Notes: generated by a model from the sequence alone, not told the origin. A stretch of DNA of 61,076 bases from an uncultured Alphaproteobacteria bacterium (GCA_944390885.1 CALXRP010000011.1:1-61076), one strand, 5' to 3'. Counted from the first letter of the stretch, positions 33,626 through 42,579 are shown. A program made the numbers and translations.

Positions 33626-36600
33626 TTACGCTTCCATAACATTATCTGTCCAAAGCTCACATTGAGTCATAACGGTTTGGACGGCATCTTCCATACCTTC
33701 AGGCGGATATTTATGCTTTTTAAGGAGCTTTTTAATCATCATACGCATTTTTGCTCGGGCATTTTCTCTTTTTTGCCAGTCGATAGTTTTATTTTTGCGC
33801 AAAGCCTCGGTTAGTTCTTTGGTAATGGCGACAAGTTCATCGTTTTCATAAAAATCCTTAACGGCTTGAGGCTTGGTTAATGCATCATAAAAGGCCATTT
33901 CATCAGGGGTTAAGCCTAAATCATCGCCTTCTTTTTGCGCTGTGGCAATTTGTTTGGCTAAGTTTAAGAGCTCTTCAATAACTTGTTCATTGGTGAGCAT
34001 GCCGTTCAAATAACGGTTCATCGCCTCTTGGATTATTTCGCTGAATTTTTCAGATTTAACAACATTTGTACGGCGATAAATGCTGATTTGCTCAGCTATT
34101 AATTTTTTGAGCAATTCAACCGCCAAGTTTTTCTCCTTCATTTTTGAGAGTTCTTCCAAAAACTTAGGATCAAACAGAGAAAACTCTTCTTTGATATCAG
34201 AAAATAGATTGATAACGCCGTCGCTTTTAATACTTTGTTTCAGAAGTTCATTTATTCTCTCGTTCATTTCCGGTAAAGAGATTTTCTTGCCGCTATTGCC
34301 TGAACAAGTTAAACGAACAACCAAAACGCGTACAGCTTCCATAAAGGCGGCTTCAATACGCAAATTTTCTTCGATTAAGGATGAACACAAAGAAAGAGCT
34401 TGTTTTAGGAGCAAAGCCTCTTTAACAAAATCTTCTTTTTGTTTTTCTTTTTCACGGGCAATAATAAAGTTTACGGTACCACTGATAAGTTTTGCTCTTT
34501 CCAAATTACTTCCTCTAGCAAAGCCGGAATAATCAAACCCATGTAACAAACCGCGGCAAACTTCCAATTTTTCAATAAATTTCGGTTTAGCTACGGTTGA
34601 AATATCTGTATCACCATAATTTTTGCGGTCGCGGATAGTATAATCATTCATGGCTTGCTTCAAAGCGCTGGCAATTCCGACATAATCAACCACCAAACCA
34701 CCTTCTTTGTCTTGGAAAACGCGGTTAACACGAGCGATTGCTTGCATCAGGTTGTGTCCGCTCATCGGCTTATAAACATACATTGTTGCAAGGGACGGAA
34801 CATCAAATCCGGTCAGCCACATATCAACCACGATGGCAATTTTGAGCGGATCAGAGTTATCTTTGAACTTGCGGGCTAATTCTTCTTTATAGGCTTTGTT
34901 ACCAACGATATTGTGCCAATCTTCAGGATCATTGTTATCAGAAGTCATAACCACGGCGACTTTTTCTTGCCAATCGGGACGGAGTTCTAAGATTTTGCGA
35001 TATATTTTCATCGCAATCGGGCGAGAATAAGCCACAATCATAGCTTTTCCGGTCAAGAGGTTGGCACGGTTATTTTCATAATGGTCTAAAATATCGGTAA
35101 CCAGAGAATTGATGGTGCTGTCATCGCCCAAAATAGTTTCCATTTGTCCGAGTTGCTTTTTGCTCTTTTCAATCACTTCGGGGTCGGCATTATGAGCCAT
35201 AAGGTCATATTCGGCATCAATCAAACGCAAAACTTCCGGTTTCAGATGAAGTTTAATCACACGGCTTTCATAATAAACCGGACGTGTTGCACCATCTTCC
35301 ACCGCTTGCGTCATATCATAAACATCAATATAGTTGCCGAAAACCTCACGCGTGCTGCGGTCTTTGGTAGAAATCGGCGTGCCGGTAAAGCCGATATATG
35401 TGGCATTGGGTAAGGAATCACGAATAACGCGGGCAGCTCCGATTTTGATTTTTCCGGTTTTTTCATCTATTTTTTCGGTTAGACCATATTGTCCGCGGTG
35501 GGCTTCATCGGCCATCACGATAATATTGCGCCGTTTTGATAATGCTTCGCCGGATTCCTCAAACTTCTGCATAGTCGTAAAGAAAATGCCGTTGGCTTTA
35601 ATTCCGCTTAAGAGTTTTTTAAGGTGAGCGCGACTTTCGGCCTGAATAGGCTCTTGACGCAAAAAGTCTTTACACTTGGCAAATTGACTATAAAGTTGGT
35701 CGTCTAAGTCGTTGCGGTCAGTAATTACCACGATTGTTGGGCTGTTTAAGGCTTTTTGCAACAGATGAGCATAAAAGACCATAGATAAAGATTTTCCGCT
35801 TCCTTGCGTATGCCAAAAAACACCGCCTTTTCCGTCGGTTTCGGTGGCGTGCTTGGTTGAGGTAATAGCCTTTTTAACGGCAAAATACTGGTGATAAGCC
35901 GCCATAATTTTAACAAGCCCTTTGTTTTCATTAGAAAAACAGATAAAGTTTTTCAAAATATCCAATAGACGCTCTTTGGCAAAGATTCCCATAAAGAAAG
36001 TATCAAATTGGGCGTGTTGCGTATTTTCATAAGAGCCATCAACCGTTTTCCATTCCATGAAGCGGTCTTCGCCGGAAGTGAGAGTTCCTGCCTTTGATGT
36101 CAATAGGTCGCTCATCACGCAAATGGCATTATAAACAAACATAGAAGGAATTTCGTGTTTGTAGTTCTGAATTTGGCGATAAGCGGCAGAAACATCAGTT
36201 TCTTCACGAGATGGAGATTTTAGCTCCATCAAAACCAAGGGCAAACCGTTGATGAACAGCAAAATATCAGGGCGTTTTTCACTGTTTTCAACAAAAGTCC
36301 ATTGATTTGCAATAATAAAAGAGTTGTTGGCTGGTTTATCATAATCGATAAGATAAACAATCGTATCTTTAGGTTCGCCTTTTTCCGTATAGCGGACGGT
36401 AATTCCATTTTGCAGATAATCCATAAAAATGGCGTTTTTCTGCACCAATTCGGCATTTTCAAAATTCTGGAGCTTAAACAAAGCCTCGTTAATAGCAGCT
36501 CGCGGAAGTTTTGGATTAAGCCGAACCAATGTTTCTTCTAAAACTTCATCATATAAAGGAGAAGTAAAATCGCGATTGTCAATATCCGGCCCATAAACAT

Positions 36601-36685
36601 GAACATACCCCATATTTTGAAACAGCTCAATAATCGAGGCTTCATAAGCATTTTCATTGACAGGATTTTCAAAATACGTGGTCAT
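33626..36685 (-). CDS. hsdR: Type I restriction enzyme R subunit
   Basis: 1019-residue HsdR, the motor and nuclease subunit of a type I restriction-modification complex. The N-terminal PD-(D/E)xK nuclease shows RPDILLFINGLPLVLMELKSP (about 138-158). The SF2 translocase has Walker A HTQGSGKSLSM (about 290-300), DEAHRGQYG, TATYIGFTGTP and, in motif VI, GHNLMQAIARVNRVF. The C-terminal HsdM-interacting helical domain is complete. It is the last gene of the minus-strand operon hsdM to hsdR and lies 11 bp after fic. Confidence 0.95.
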   Translation of the reverse strand: MTTYFENPVNENAYEASIIELFQNMGYVHVYGPDIDNRDFTSPLYDEVLEETLVRLNPKLPRAAINEALFKLQNFENAELVQKNAIFMDYLQNGITVRYTEKGEPKDTIVYLIDYDKPANNSFIIANQWTFVENSEKRPDILLFINGLPLVLMELKSPSREETDVSAAYRQIQNYKHEIPSMFVYNAICVMSDLLTSKAGTLTSGEDRFMEWKTVDGSYENTQHAQFDTFFMGIFAKERLLDILKNFICFSNENKGLVKIMAAYHQYFAVKKAITSTKHATETDGKGGVFWHTQGSGKSLSMVFYAHLLQKALNSPTIVVITDRNDLDDQLYSQFAKCKDFLRQEPIQAESRAHLKKLLSGIKANGIFFTTMQKFEESGEALSKRRNIIVMADEAHRGQYGLTEKIDEKTGKIKIGAARVIRDSLPNATYIGFTGTPISTKDRSTREVFGNYIDVYDMTQAVEDGATRPVYYESRVIKLHLKPEVLRLIDAEYDLMAHNADPEVIEKSKKQLGQMETILGDDSTINSLVTDILDHYENNRANLLTGKAMIVAYSRPIAMKIYRKILELRPDWQEKVAVVMTSDNNDPEDWHNIVGNKAYKEELARKFKDNSDPLKIAIVVDMWLTGFDVPSLATMYVYKPMSGHNLMQAIARVNRVFQDKEGGLVVDYVGIASALKQAMNDYTIRDRKNYGDTDISTVAKPKFIEKLEVCRGLLHGFDYSGFARGSNLERAKLISGTVNFIIAREKEKQKEDFVKEALLLKQALSLCSSLIEENLRIEAAFMEAVRVLVVRLTCSGNSGKKISLPEMNERINELLKQSIKSDGVINLFSDIKEEFSLFDPKFLEELSKMKEKNLAVELLKKLIAEQISIYRRTNVVKSEKFSEIIQEAMNRYLNGMLTNEQVIEELLNLAKQIATAQKEGDDLGLTPDEMAFYDALTKPQAVKDFYENDELVAITKELTEALRKNKTIDWQKRENARAKMRMMIKKLLKKHKYPPEGMEDAVQTVMTQCELWTDNVMEA

Positions 36686-36696
36686 GTTTGTGTCCT

Positions 36697-37851
36697 TTAA
36701 CTATGTTCCAAATGTTGTGTAAATCCTTCTTTTGAAAGATTTTCAATAACACCACGCAAAATATGTTTTTGCATGATATTAATCAGGTATTTACGACTAT
36801 TCTCATTTTCTTTTTGCAATAATTCATTTTCAAGCATTTTAGCTGTAATATATGTAACTTGTCGCGGCGTTTTATCATTTAAAATCTGGCCAATATCTTT
36901 TGCCATAACAAGATTATCAGGGTTGGCAATAGATAAATTTAACACTTTACCTTCATCAGGAGATATTAATTCATTAGTAATAGTATAATCAACTGCTGGC
37001 TTAAGAATATGATTGCGAAAGAATTCTGCATCCAAGAGTTTTCTTAATTTTGTTAATTCACTTAATAAACCGGATAATACAAAACGACACCAATCCAAAA
37101 GCCCTTCTGCAGCCCCCGTATCTGCCTTAGCTAAATTTTCAAAATATTGTTCTCTGTTGATGCAAAATATTGCAGCTGTATTCAGCAAAGAAATTTTATC
37201 AAATTTAGCCTTTTTTAGCATAGCATAAGTTAAAATTCTAGCCATCCGACCGTTTCCATTATCAAACGGATGAATCCAGACAAGCCGATGATGAGCGATA
37301 GCAACTTTTAATAATACATCTTGCAAATCTGCTGGTTGATTTATAAAGTTAATTAACTCATCCATATAGTCAGGAACTTTAACATTAAGAGGGGGAGTAT
37401 ATGCAGCATGAGAAATGGTAACATTCCCTTGTCGATAACCTCCAGGATTATAAGAGCCTTCTTTTTCAGGAGACAATTCGTCTGTTAAAATTTTATGTAA
37501 GGTGCACAAAAAAGCTTTATCAATAGGAGGTTGTTCAGAATCTCTACTAAAGCAAATGTCAATAAAACATAAAGCTTTTTCAATATTTTCAATTTCTTTA
37601 AAAGTTTGTGCTTCCTTTTTTCCTTCAGTTTTATCTTGAACATAATCAGATATTGTTGTACGGTTACCCTCAATTCTGGCCGAATACAAGCTCTCAACAA
37701 GATGGAAAACTTGTTTTAATTGGTTAAACACTTTTCTGTTTACACCGGGGTTAATTTGATTTCCCCTAAGTTTTTCTAGCTCAATAATATCCGCGACAAT
37801 TTTATCTTTAAAATCAGGTTGTGGAATAACCAAATCAAAATGCTTAAACAT
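36697..37851 (-). CDS. fic: Class II Fic family protein
   Basis: 384-residue Fic (filamentation induced by cAMP) protein, an AMP-transferase fold that modifies target proteins with AMP or another nucleotide. The catalytic loop HPFDNGNGRMARI lies near residues 200-212. An upstream inhibitory helix has the motif SARIEGN (near 57-63), whose Glu blocks the active site in class II enzymes; toxicity is therefore regulated within the protein. A Fic_N region precedes and a winged-helix-like tail follows. It sits between the type I R-M cargo and hsdR. Three 22-bp repeats lie just upstream of its start. Confidence 0.9.
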   Translation of the reverse strand: MFKHFDLVIPQPDFKDKIVADIIELEKLRGNQINPGVNRKVFNQLKQVFHLVESLYSARIEGNRTTISDYVQDKTEGKKEAQTFKEIENIEKALCFIDICFSRDSEQPPIDKAFLCTLHKILTDELSPEKEGSYNPGGYRQGNVTISHAAYTPPLNVKVPDYMDELINFINQPADLQDVLLKVAIAHHRLVWIHPFDNGNGRMARILTYAMLKKAKFDKISLLNTAAIFCINREQYFENLAKADTGAAEGLLDWCRFVLSGLLSELTKLRKLLDAEFFRNHILKPAVDYTITNELISPDEGKVLNLSIANPDNLVMAKDIGQILNDKTPRQVTYITAKMLENELLQKENENSRKYLINIMQKHILRGVIENLSKEGFTQHLEHS

Positions 37852-37861
37852 TTATTTTCTT

Positions 37862-37927
37862 TCTACAATATTAACAAACAATATCTACAATACTAAAATA
37901 AATTATCTACAAAGTAAACAAAAAAAA
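37862..37927 (-). promoter_or_regulatory. Three 22-bp tandem repeats upstream of fic
   Basis: TCTACAA occurs at 37862, 37884 and 37906, exactly 22 bp apart. Each is followed by similar AT-rich sequence (consensus TCTACAATAYTAAMAWAMAW). On the coding strand of fic this is TTGTAGA repeated on one face of the helix every two turns, 11-55 bp before the start. It is a good candidate for operators binding an autoregulator. Confidence 0.6.
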
Positions 37928-38035
37928 CATTGTATTTTAATGATTTTTTGCGTTTGTGCTGGTTTAATATTTACAAAAAGTTATAAAAACAATTACAATT
38001 TAATAAATAATTAACTACAAAAACTTTATTCTTTC

Positions 38036-38084
38036 CTAATCTATTTTAACATCATCTACATTAATTTCGCTGGACATGAGTTTT
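38036..38084 (-). pseudogene. hsdS 3'-end remnant
   Basis: Positions 38044-38083 are identical to the 3' part of hsdS at 40080-40119 at 36 of 40 positions, in the same orientation. In frame the fragment reads KLMSSEINVDDVKID then stop, the same C-terminal end as in HsdS (KLMSGEINVDDVKI). The Trypco2-like gene stops exactly where the similarity begins. Either the original end of hsdS or a second hsdS lay here before the three genes between the copies were inserted. Confidence 0.8.
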
Positions 38085-38397
38085 AGTCCTCGTTTATATG
38101 TTCAGGATAGAAGGGGATAGAAAATTTTATACGAGAGCAATTTTCATTTGTAAATCCTTTTTCCCCATTGATATTTGCTCCTAATACACTAATTCCTATT
38201 TTTGATCCTGCTTTTGCGGTGCCATTTTCAGATGTTGTAACGGCAATATCAAAGTTAATGTTATGTAATGCATTATTGAGATTTACAGAAAATTTAGGTG
38301 CTAGGCAACAGTTACCTTTGTTGTATTTTTGTTTTAAATTCTGTGTTGCTTCAACAATATCAGACACGGATTGTTCAATGAAATCTTTTAATTCCAT
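38083..38397 (-). CDS. Trypco2-like small protein
   Basis: 104-residue protein that follows the pattern of the trypsin-co-occurring domain 2. This starts with a helix LKDFIEQSVSDIVEATQNLK, then beta strands with NFDIAVTTSEN, GSKIGISVLGA and the closing SRIKFSIPFYPE. Such domains accompany effectors in bacterial conflict systems, where they are thought to be adaptors or inhibitors. It lies 12 bp after the 285-residue gene and ends at the hsdS remnant. Family call by eye only. Confidence 0.6.
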   Translation of the reverse strand: MELKDFIEQSVSDIVEATQNLKQKYNKGNCCLAPKFSVNLNNALHNINFDIAVTTSENGTAKAGSKIGISVLGANINGEKGFTNENCSRIKFSIPFYPEHINED

Positions 38398-38409
38398 GGC
38401 ACTATTCCT

Positions 38410-39267
38410 TTATTGTTTCTTCGGTTGGGTATTTATGCGTTTGAGTAATTCATTAACTTTATCTTTACGCTCTTTATTGTCTTTTATCAATACACAGAAC
38501 AAAAGAAGTTGATACAACTCATCATACCAGCTTTCTAATTCTTCATCACTCATTTGGGCAATAAGTTCTTTTTTATTTTTGCCGGATTTGTTGTTGTGGC
38601 GAATATTCATATTGTTAAGCATATTTGTTGCTTTATCAAAATACTCCTTAAAGCCTGCAATCGGCTTATTCAATAAGGGTTCATATTCATTAGCGATAGA
38701 TAGCAAGAGCTTCCTTTTTTCTTCAATTTGTCCTTTGAGCGATGCGTGATGATATTTCAAAATTGCGAAAGCAATATCTTTTGAAGAAATTTCAGCTACA
38801 GCTGTTGCCGCGGGGTCTTTAGGAACAAGAATAACTTTTTCATCTTCATCAAAGATTAGCTTTCCATAATGAAGATGATCTATTAATATATCAATATTTT
38901 CCAGTAGCATTCTATATTCTGCACAACCGCGTAATGGCAGGTTCACAAGTTTATCAATTTTATATTCTACTATATACAGGATATTTGAATAATATTCTAA
39001 GGTGTTTATTATATTATCAAAATCGCTAAAAGTTTGCGTTAAATGAAGTTTTTCTCTCATCTCTGCACAATTAAGGCAAGAGCCTCTTTGTTTCCAGTGA
39101 GAAAAGACATCATCTACCAGTTTTTCTATAGTGTACAATTCTGATTGAAAATTCAGAGAATTCGTCTTCATAAATTTCATGTTATTGAATAGATTAGATA
39201 TTTTTCTGATTTCTTCTTCAATATCATATTTTTCTTCTAAAATTTCAAAAATATTTTTTCTTGCCAT
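38410..39267 (-). CDS. Hypothetical helical protein in R-M cargo
   Basis: 285-residue, mostly helical protein, not recognised. One CxxC (SCLNCAEM, near residue 62) and long charged helices. Near residue 150 there is a KVILVPKDPAATAVAEISSKD segment that breaks the helices. Its start codon shares one base with the stop of the upstream HEPN-motif gene (TAATG), so translation is coupled. Probably a partner of that protein. Confidence 0.65.
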   Translation of the reverse strand: MARKNIFEILEEKYDIEEEIRKISNLFNNMKFMKTNSLNFQSELYTIEKLVDDVFSHWKQRGSCLNCAEMREKLHLTQTFSDFDNIINTLEYYSNILYIVEYKIDKLVNLPLRGCAEYRMLLENIDILIDHLHYGKLIFDEDEKVILVPKDPAATAVAEISSKDIAFAILKYHHASLKGQIEEKRKLLLSIANEYEPLLNKPIAGFKEYFDKATNMLNNMNIRHNNKSGKNKKELIAQMSDEELESWYDELYQLLLFCVLIKDNKERKDKVNELLKRINTQPKKQ

Positions 39268-40040
39268 TATAAAGTCCTTAATCTCAAATAATTGCCTCGT
39301 GGTTCATCAAAGGTTCCTTCAAAACCTACGACTTGGTTATCATCAGGGTTTACTATAATTTTCCATCTTTCCGCAATATTATTGGCATAAATAACATCTC
39401 CATTATTATAAATTTTAGTTTTATACGCCATTAAAGTTTCAATAAATGCATAAAAGAAAAATAGCATATTACCAAGTTTTTCGTCGAGTCTATCGTATGG
39501 TAAACAAATGCTTTTCATATTTCTATCTGCAGATAAAATAATTGCTTTATTTGTGAGTATGTAATCAGAGTGTACAAAAGCATTACGAATGTTTGTATCG
39601 TAAATTTGTTTCATCAAAGTTCCAATCTCAGTATCTTGTTTTTCTATGATTTCTATTTTTCTATCGGGATTCATCTCCCATTTATTGTTGGTCATTGGAA
39701 ACGGAAAACAATTATATTTACCATTCCTAATAATGATTAGATTATAAATAACTCTCGGAATAAAATTAGTTTCATATATATGACAATACAGCATTAAACC
39801 TATACGTATATTATCAAGTGGATGATTTTTTTCGGAAAGAAAGTTTTTAAAATGATTAACAAAATTTATGGTTTCAAAAATGGAATCCATTACACCTAGA
39901 CCCATCAAGTTTGCTCCAAACAATGTTTGAATAAAAAGATGGTCATGCGCTGATTTGAATGCCCTTTCAAAAAGACAATCTAATATTTGCACGGTGTCTT
40001 TTTCAAAATCTGACATATCATCTGATATTTCCATAAGCAT
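39267..40040 (-). CDS. Putative HEPN-motif effector in R-M cargo
   Basis: 257-residue helical protein. Near residues 152-160 it has IRNAFVHSDY, matching the R-x4-6-H active-site motif of HEPN RNases, preceded by helices of suitable length. HEPN proteins cut RNA in toxin-antitoxin and abortive-infection systems. Start at 40040 is chosen because GGAGAAATC precedes it and hsdS stops 2 bp upstream; a longer frame from 40091 would overlap hsdS by 50 bp. It lies in the cassette bracketed by hsdS 3'-end repeats. The HEPN call rests on the motif and helical content only. Confidence 0.55.
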   Translation of the reverse strand: MLMEISDDMSDFEKDTVQILDCLFERAFKSAHDHLFIQTLFGANLMGLGVMDSIFETINFVNHFKNFLSEKNHPLDNIRIGLMLYCHIYETNFIPRVIYNLIIIRNGKYNCFPFPMTNNKWEMNPDRKIEIIEKQDTEIGTLMKQIYDTNIRNAFVHSDYILTNKAIILSADRNMKSICLPYDRLDEKLGNMLFFFYAFIETLMAYKTKIYNNGDVIYANNIAERWKIIVNPDDNQVVGFEGTFDEPRGNYLRLRTL

Positions 40041-40041
40041 G

Positions 40042-41541
40042 TTAGATTTCTCCGGTAAATGATGATTTATCGGCCAAAATTTTGACATCATCTACATTAA
40101 TTTCGCCGGACATAAGCTTGGGGAGGAGAGTATCTCTCAACTCTGCCAATCGTGTGTTTTCTAAAAAATTATTTCTAATTATATTATCTAATGAAGAAAC
40201 AATATTTTCAAATTGCCCAATATTTGCCAAAGATGGAATTGTAATAGGTAAACTGTTTAGGGAATCTTTGTTGATTGCTCCAAAAACAGTACCCTCCCCA
40301 TTAAAAATTTCCAATTGTTTTTGCAGACTCCAAATGGTGTAAAGGACAAAAGATTGAAAATTTCCTTTTGCTCTAATTGAACATAACCCTCTGCCTATAC
40401 AACAATCTTCAACAGCTATATTAAAATCTCCAACAGGAGCTCGTACACTCATAAGTATATCATTTTTTTTAGCCATTCTTTTCGGTTCTGTTGTGTATAA
40501 TCTGACAGAAGGAAAACGTTTTCCAAATTCCGCTCTTCCTTGAAAAAATATACAACCTTGTTTATCTTCGTTATAACTAGATCCATTGGGTGATTGTCCC
40601 ATTGTAATATATGCAATTTCTCCTAATTTTCCGATTTTCCAATCATCGGGCATTTTGCCGCCGAAGGGTTCAAAGTCTACAAACCAAGATTTGAACAAGG
40701 CTTGGGCTTGGGCTTCAAGGTTTTGATTGATTTTGTTGTTCAGTTCAATTTTATCATCCAAAGCCCCCAACACCCCCGCAATCTTCTTCTGCACCTCAAG
40801 AGGAGGTAGAGAAATAGTGATATTGGCAATATCCGAAGGTTTTATTGATGGATAAGCAGAAACACTTTGTTCTGCAATGGCTTGCAGTTTTTCAGTAAGA
40901 TATTTTTGTGTTAAAAAATAATATATAAAAGATGCATCTACAAAAAGTTTATTTACACTTAGTACAGAAAAGCCTGTAGAAACTAAAAAATTATTAGGTT
41001 TTGATTTTATAATTCCATAATGCAATTGATTAGGTCTTACTGTAGAATAGATAATATTATCCTTCTCAACTTTTCTTTTAGCCCTACTTGGTAATTTTTG
41101 AAAATTTAAATCAATAAATTGAATTTCTTCAATTTTATTTTCTGTTATATTTCCCGTATCTAAGTAATAAGCATATTGCCAGTTTTCATTAAGAGAATAT
41201 GTTTGTTTATTAATTTCACAAACATCTCCCAACTTAACCTCTTGCCAGTTATAGGGAATAAGGTCGGGTTTGATACACTCATAAAAAGAGCTGTCTAATT
41301 TATAATAATCTGAAAAATTAACGATATAGGGCAAATCACTCTTATCAAATTCTTCTTTTATTTCTTGCAAAACAGCCAAAGGCATTTCAGCCTTACCTTT
41401 GATTAAAACATCCAAATCAGAAGTTTTTTCATAAGTGCCCTTAACGCGCGAGCCATAATAAAAAAAGGCATAATCCTTGCGATATTTATCCAAGATACGC
41501 TCAATTATTTTTTGTTCTTTTTCGGTTATGCCGGCTATCAT
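40042..41541 (-). CDS. hsdS: MNT nucleotidyltransferase-HsdS fusion (type I specificity subunit)
   Basis: 499-residue fusion. Residues 1-90 form a minimal nucleotidyltransferase (MNT) with GSRVKGTYEKTSDLDVLI (30-47), the GS-x10-DxD catalytic signature. Residues about 95-499 are a full HsdS: two target-recognition domains (about 95-250 and 305-450), each followed by a conserved helix (LPPLEVQKKIAGVLGALDDK and RLAELRDTLLPKLMSGEI). HsdS directs HsdM and HsdR to the target sequence. The HEPN gene ends directly before this start (TAGATG). In HEPN-MNT toxin-antitoxin pairs the MNT modifies and silences the HEPN toxin, so the fusion links antitoxin to R-M specificity. Confidence 0.88.
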   Translation of the reverse strand: MIAGITEKEQKIIERILDKYRKDYAFFYYGSRVKGTYEKTSDLDVLIKGKAEMPLAVLQEIKEEFDKSDLPYIVNFSDYYKLDSSFYECIKPDLIPYNWQEVKLGDVCEINKQTYSLNENWQYAYYLDTGNITENKIEEIQFIDLNFQKLPSRAKRKVEKDNIIYSTVRPNQLHYGIIKSKPNNFLVSTGFSVLSVNKLFVDASFIYYFLTQKYLTEKLQAIAEQSVSAYPSIKPSDIANITISLPPLEVQKKIAGVLGALDDKIELNNKINQNLEAQAQALFKSWFVDFEPFGGKMPDDWKIGKLGEIAYITMGQSPNGSSYNEDKQGCIFFQGRAEFGKRFPSVRLYTTEPKRMAKKNDILMSVRAPVGDFNIAVEDCCIGRGLCSIRAKGNFQSFVLYTIWSLQKQLEIFNGEGTVFGAINKDSLNSLPITIPSLANIGQFENIVSSLDNIIRNNFLENTRLAELRDTLLPKLMSGEINVDDVKILADKSSFTGEI

Positions 41542-41958
41542 CTATTCCCCTAGTGCTTTTTTAAGCTTTTCATATAAAAATTCACAATCTGCCACAAATT
41601 CATCAACAATTGGCAAAAGTTTGGCGGCTTTTTCTTGGTTATATTCATGGCTGGTGTCATTGCGTTTTTCATAATAAAAGCGCCACTTTTCCCAAGAGCG
41701 AACAAAACCCAATCCTTCCATCAGCCGAAAGATGTTGTTCATGCTCAATTCTTCATCTTTTTTGCCATATTCCAGCTTGAGATATTTTTTCATTGTCTTC
41801 CACGCGGTCTCAACCGTAAACTCAAACCGCTTAACACAAGCATCCGCAATATAACCTTTCATCACCTCGCTTGGTGCTGCCTTATAATCTGCCGTGCAAG
41901 TCTTAAGGCTATCAATACACTTTGCCAAGTTTGAAATGTCCAGTTCCGAATTATTCAT
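41542..41958 (-). CDS. HEPN protein, HI0074 / nucleotidyltransferase-binding family
   Basis: 138-residue helical protein of the family annotated as nucleotidyltransferase substrate-binding (HI0074). It includes AWKTMKKYL, SWEKWRFYYEKRN and the motif RNDTSHEY at residues 99-106, which fits R-x4-H-x-Y. This is the HEPN RNase motif whose Tyr is the AMP-acceptor in HEPN-MNT modules. Its stop codon directly abuts the ATG of the MNT-HsdS fusion, so the toxin and the antitoxin-HsdS are translationally coupled. Length matches HI0074-like proteins (about 130-145). Confidence 0.85.
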   Translation of the reverse strand: MNNSELDISNLAKCIDSLKTCTADYKAAPSEVMKGYIADACVKRFEFTVETAWKTMKKYLKLEYGKKDEELSMNNIFRLMEGLGFVRSWEKWRFYYEKRNDTSHEYNQEKAAKLLPIVDEFVADCEFLYEKLKKALGE

Positions 41959-42062
41959 TTCGCCTCCACTCTTTGCCTTTATATCCTCTCAACCTTACTC
42001 CTAATTTGTAAATTTTAGGTTAGTTCCTTACTATTTTCTGTTTTTATAGTTATTTGCACTAC

Positions 42063-42081
42063 TTAACTGATTAACAGTTAA
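42063..42081. other. Short perfect inverted repeat
   Basis: TTAACTG and CAGTTAA enclose ATTAA just after the stop of the membrane-anchored gene. It may be a weak terminator or an operator for the HEPN gene downstream; no T run. Confidence 0.4.
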
Positions 42082-42084
42082 TTG

Positions 42085-42579
42085 TTAAATATCTTTTTTG
42101 GCAAAAAATATTATTTCTTTTTTAAGAAAACTATTTCTGTCATATTCAATCGTAATATTATCATTTTTTTCCACCTCTAAGATACTACCATTAGGAAATA
42201 AGGCAACTTCAGCTAAATTATTTATAATCGCTTTTCCGTTCAGTCCTTTAAAACACATTATCCCTGTTGAGATAGCTGTATAAGAAGCACCTGAAGCACC
42301 AACTCCAACAGATATGGCTGTATTATAATCAACTATTTGTCTTCGGTTCTTTATCTCTGTCTTATAAATATGGGTAGAATAATCTTCATGATAAATTTCT
42401 GCGGTTCTATTGTTAATTCCACATCCTTTTATTGTTTTTTTCGATTTGTTAATCAATGTAATATTCCAATTAACAGATTTTCTACCTAAAAAGAATGAAA
42501 TAATTGTTACACCTATCCCACTGAATAACCATTCTTTATTTTTAAAAATCCAATTTACACATTCTTGTATCTCTACCAT
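42085..42579 (-). CDS. Membrane-anchored hypothetical protein in hsd operon
   Basis: 164-residue protein. An N-terminal transmembrane helix (WLFSGIGVTIISFFLGRK, about residues 17-34) is followed by a soluble domain of mixed strands with a Gly-rich ISVGVGASGASYTAISTG segment. N-terminal anchors of this kind (KEWLFSGIG...) recur in small defence-associated proteins. Its ATG overlaps the stop of the preceding gene by one base (TAATG). Function unknown; a membrane-acting effector is possible. Confidence 0.65.
   Translation of the reverse strand: MVEIQECVNWIFKNKEWLFSGIGVTIISFFLGRKSVNWNITLINKSKKTIKGCGINNRTAEIYHEDYSTHIYKTEIKNRRQIVDYNTAISVGVGASGASYTAISTGIMCFKGLNGKAIINNLAEVALFPNGSILEVEKNDNITIEYDRNSFLKKEIIFFAKKDI

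Noticed and set aside
37862..37927. CRISPR-like array
   Set aside because: Three repeats of 22 bp without unique spacers of regular length and no cas genes in the window; interpreted as operator repeats.
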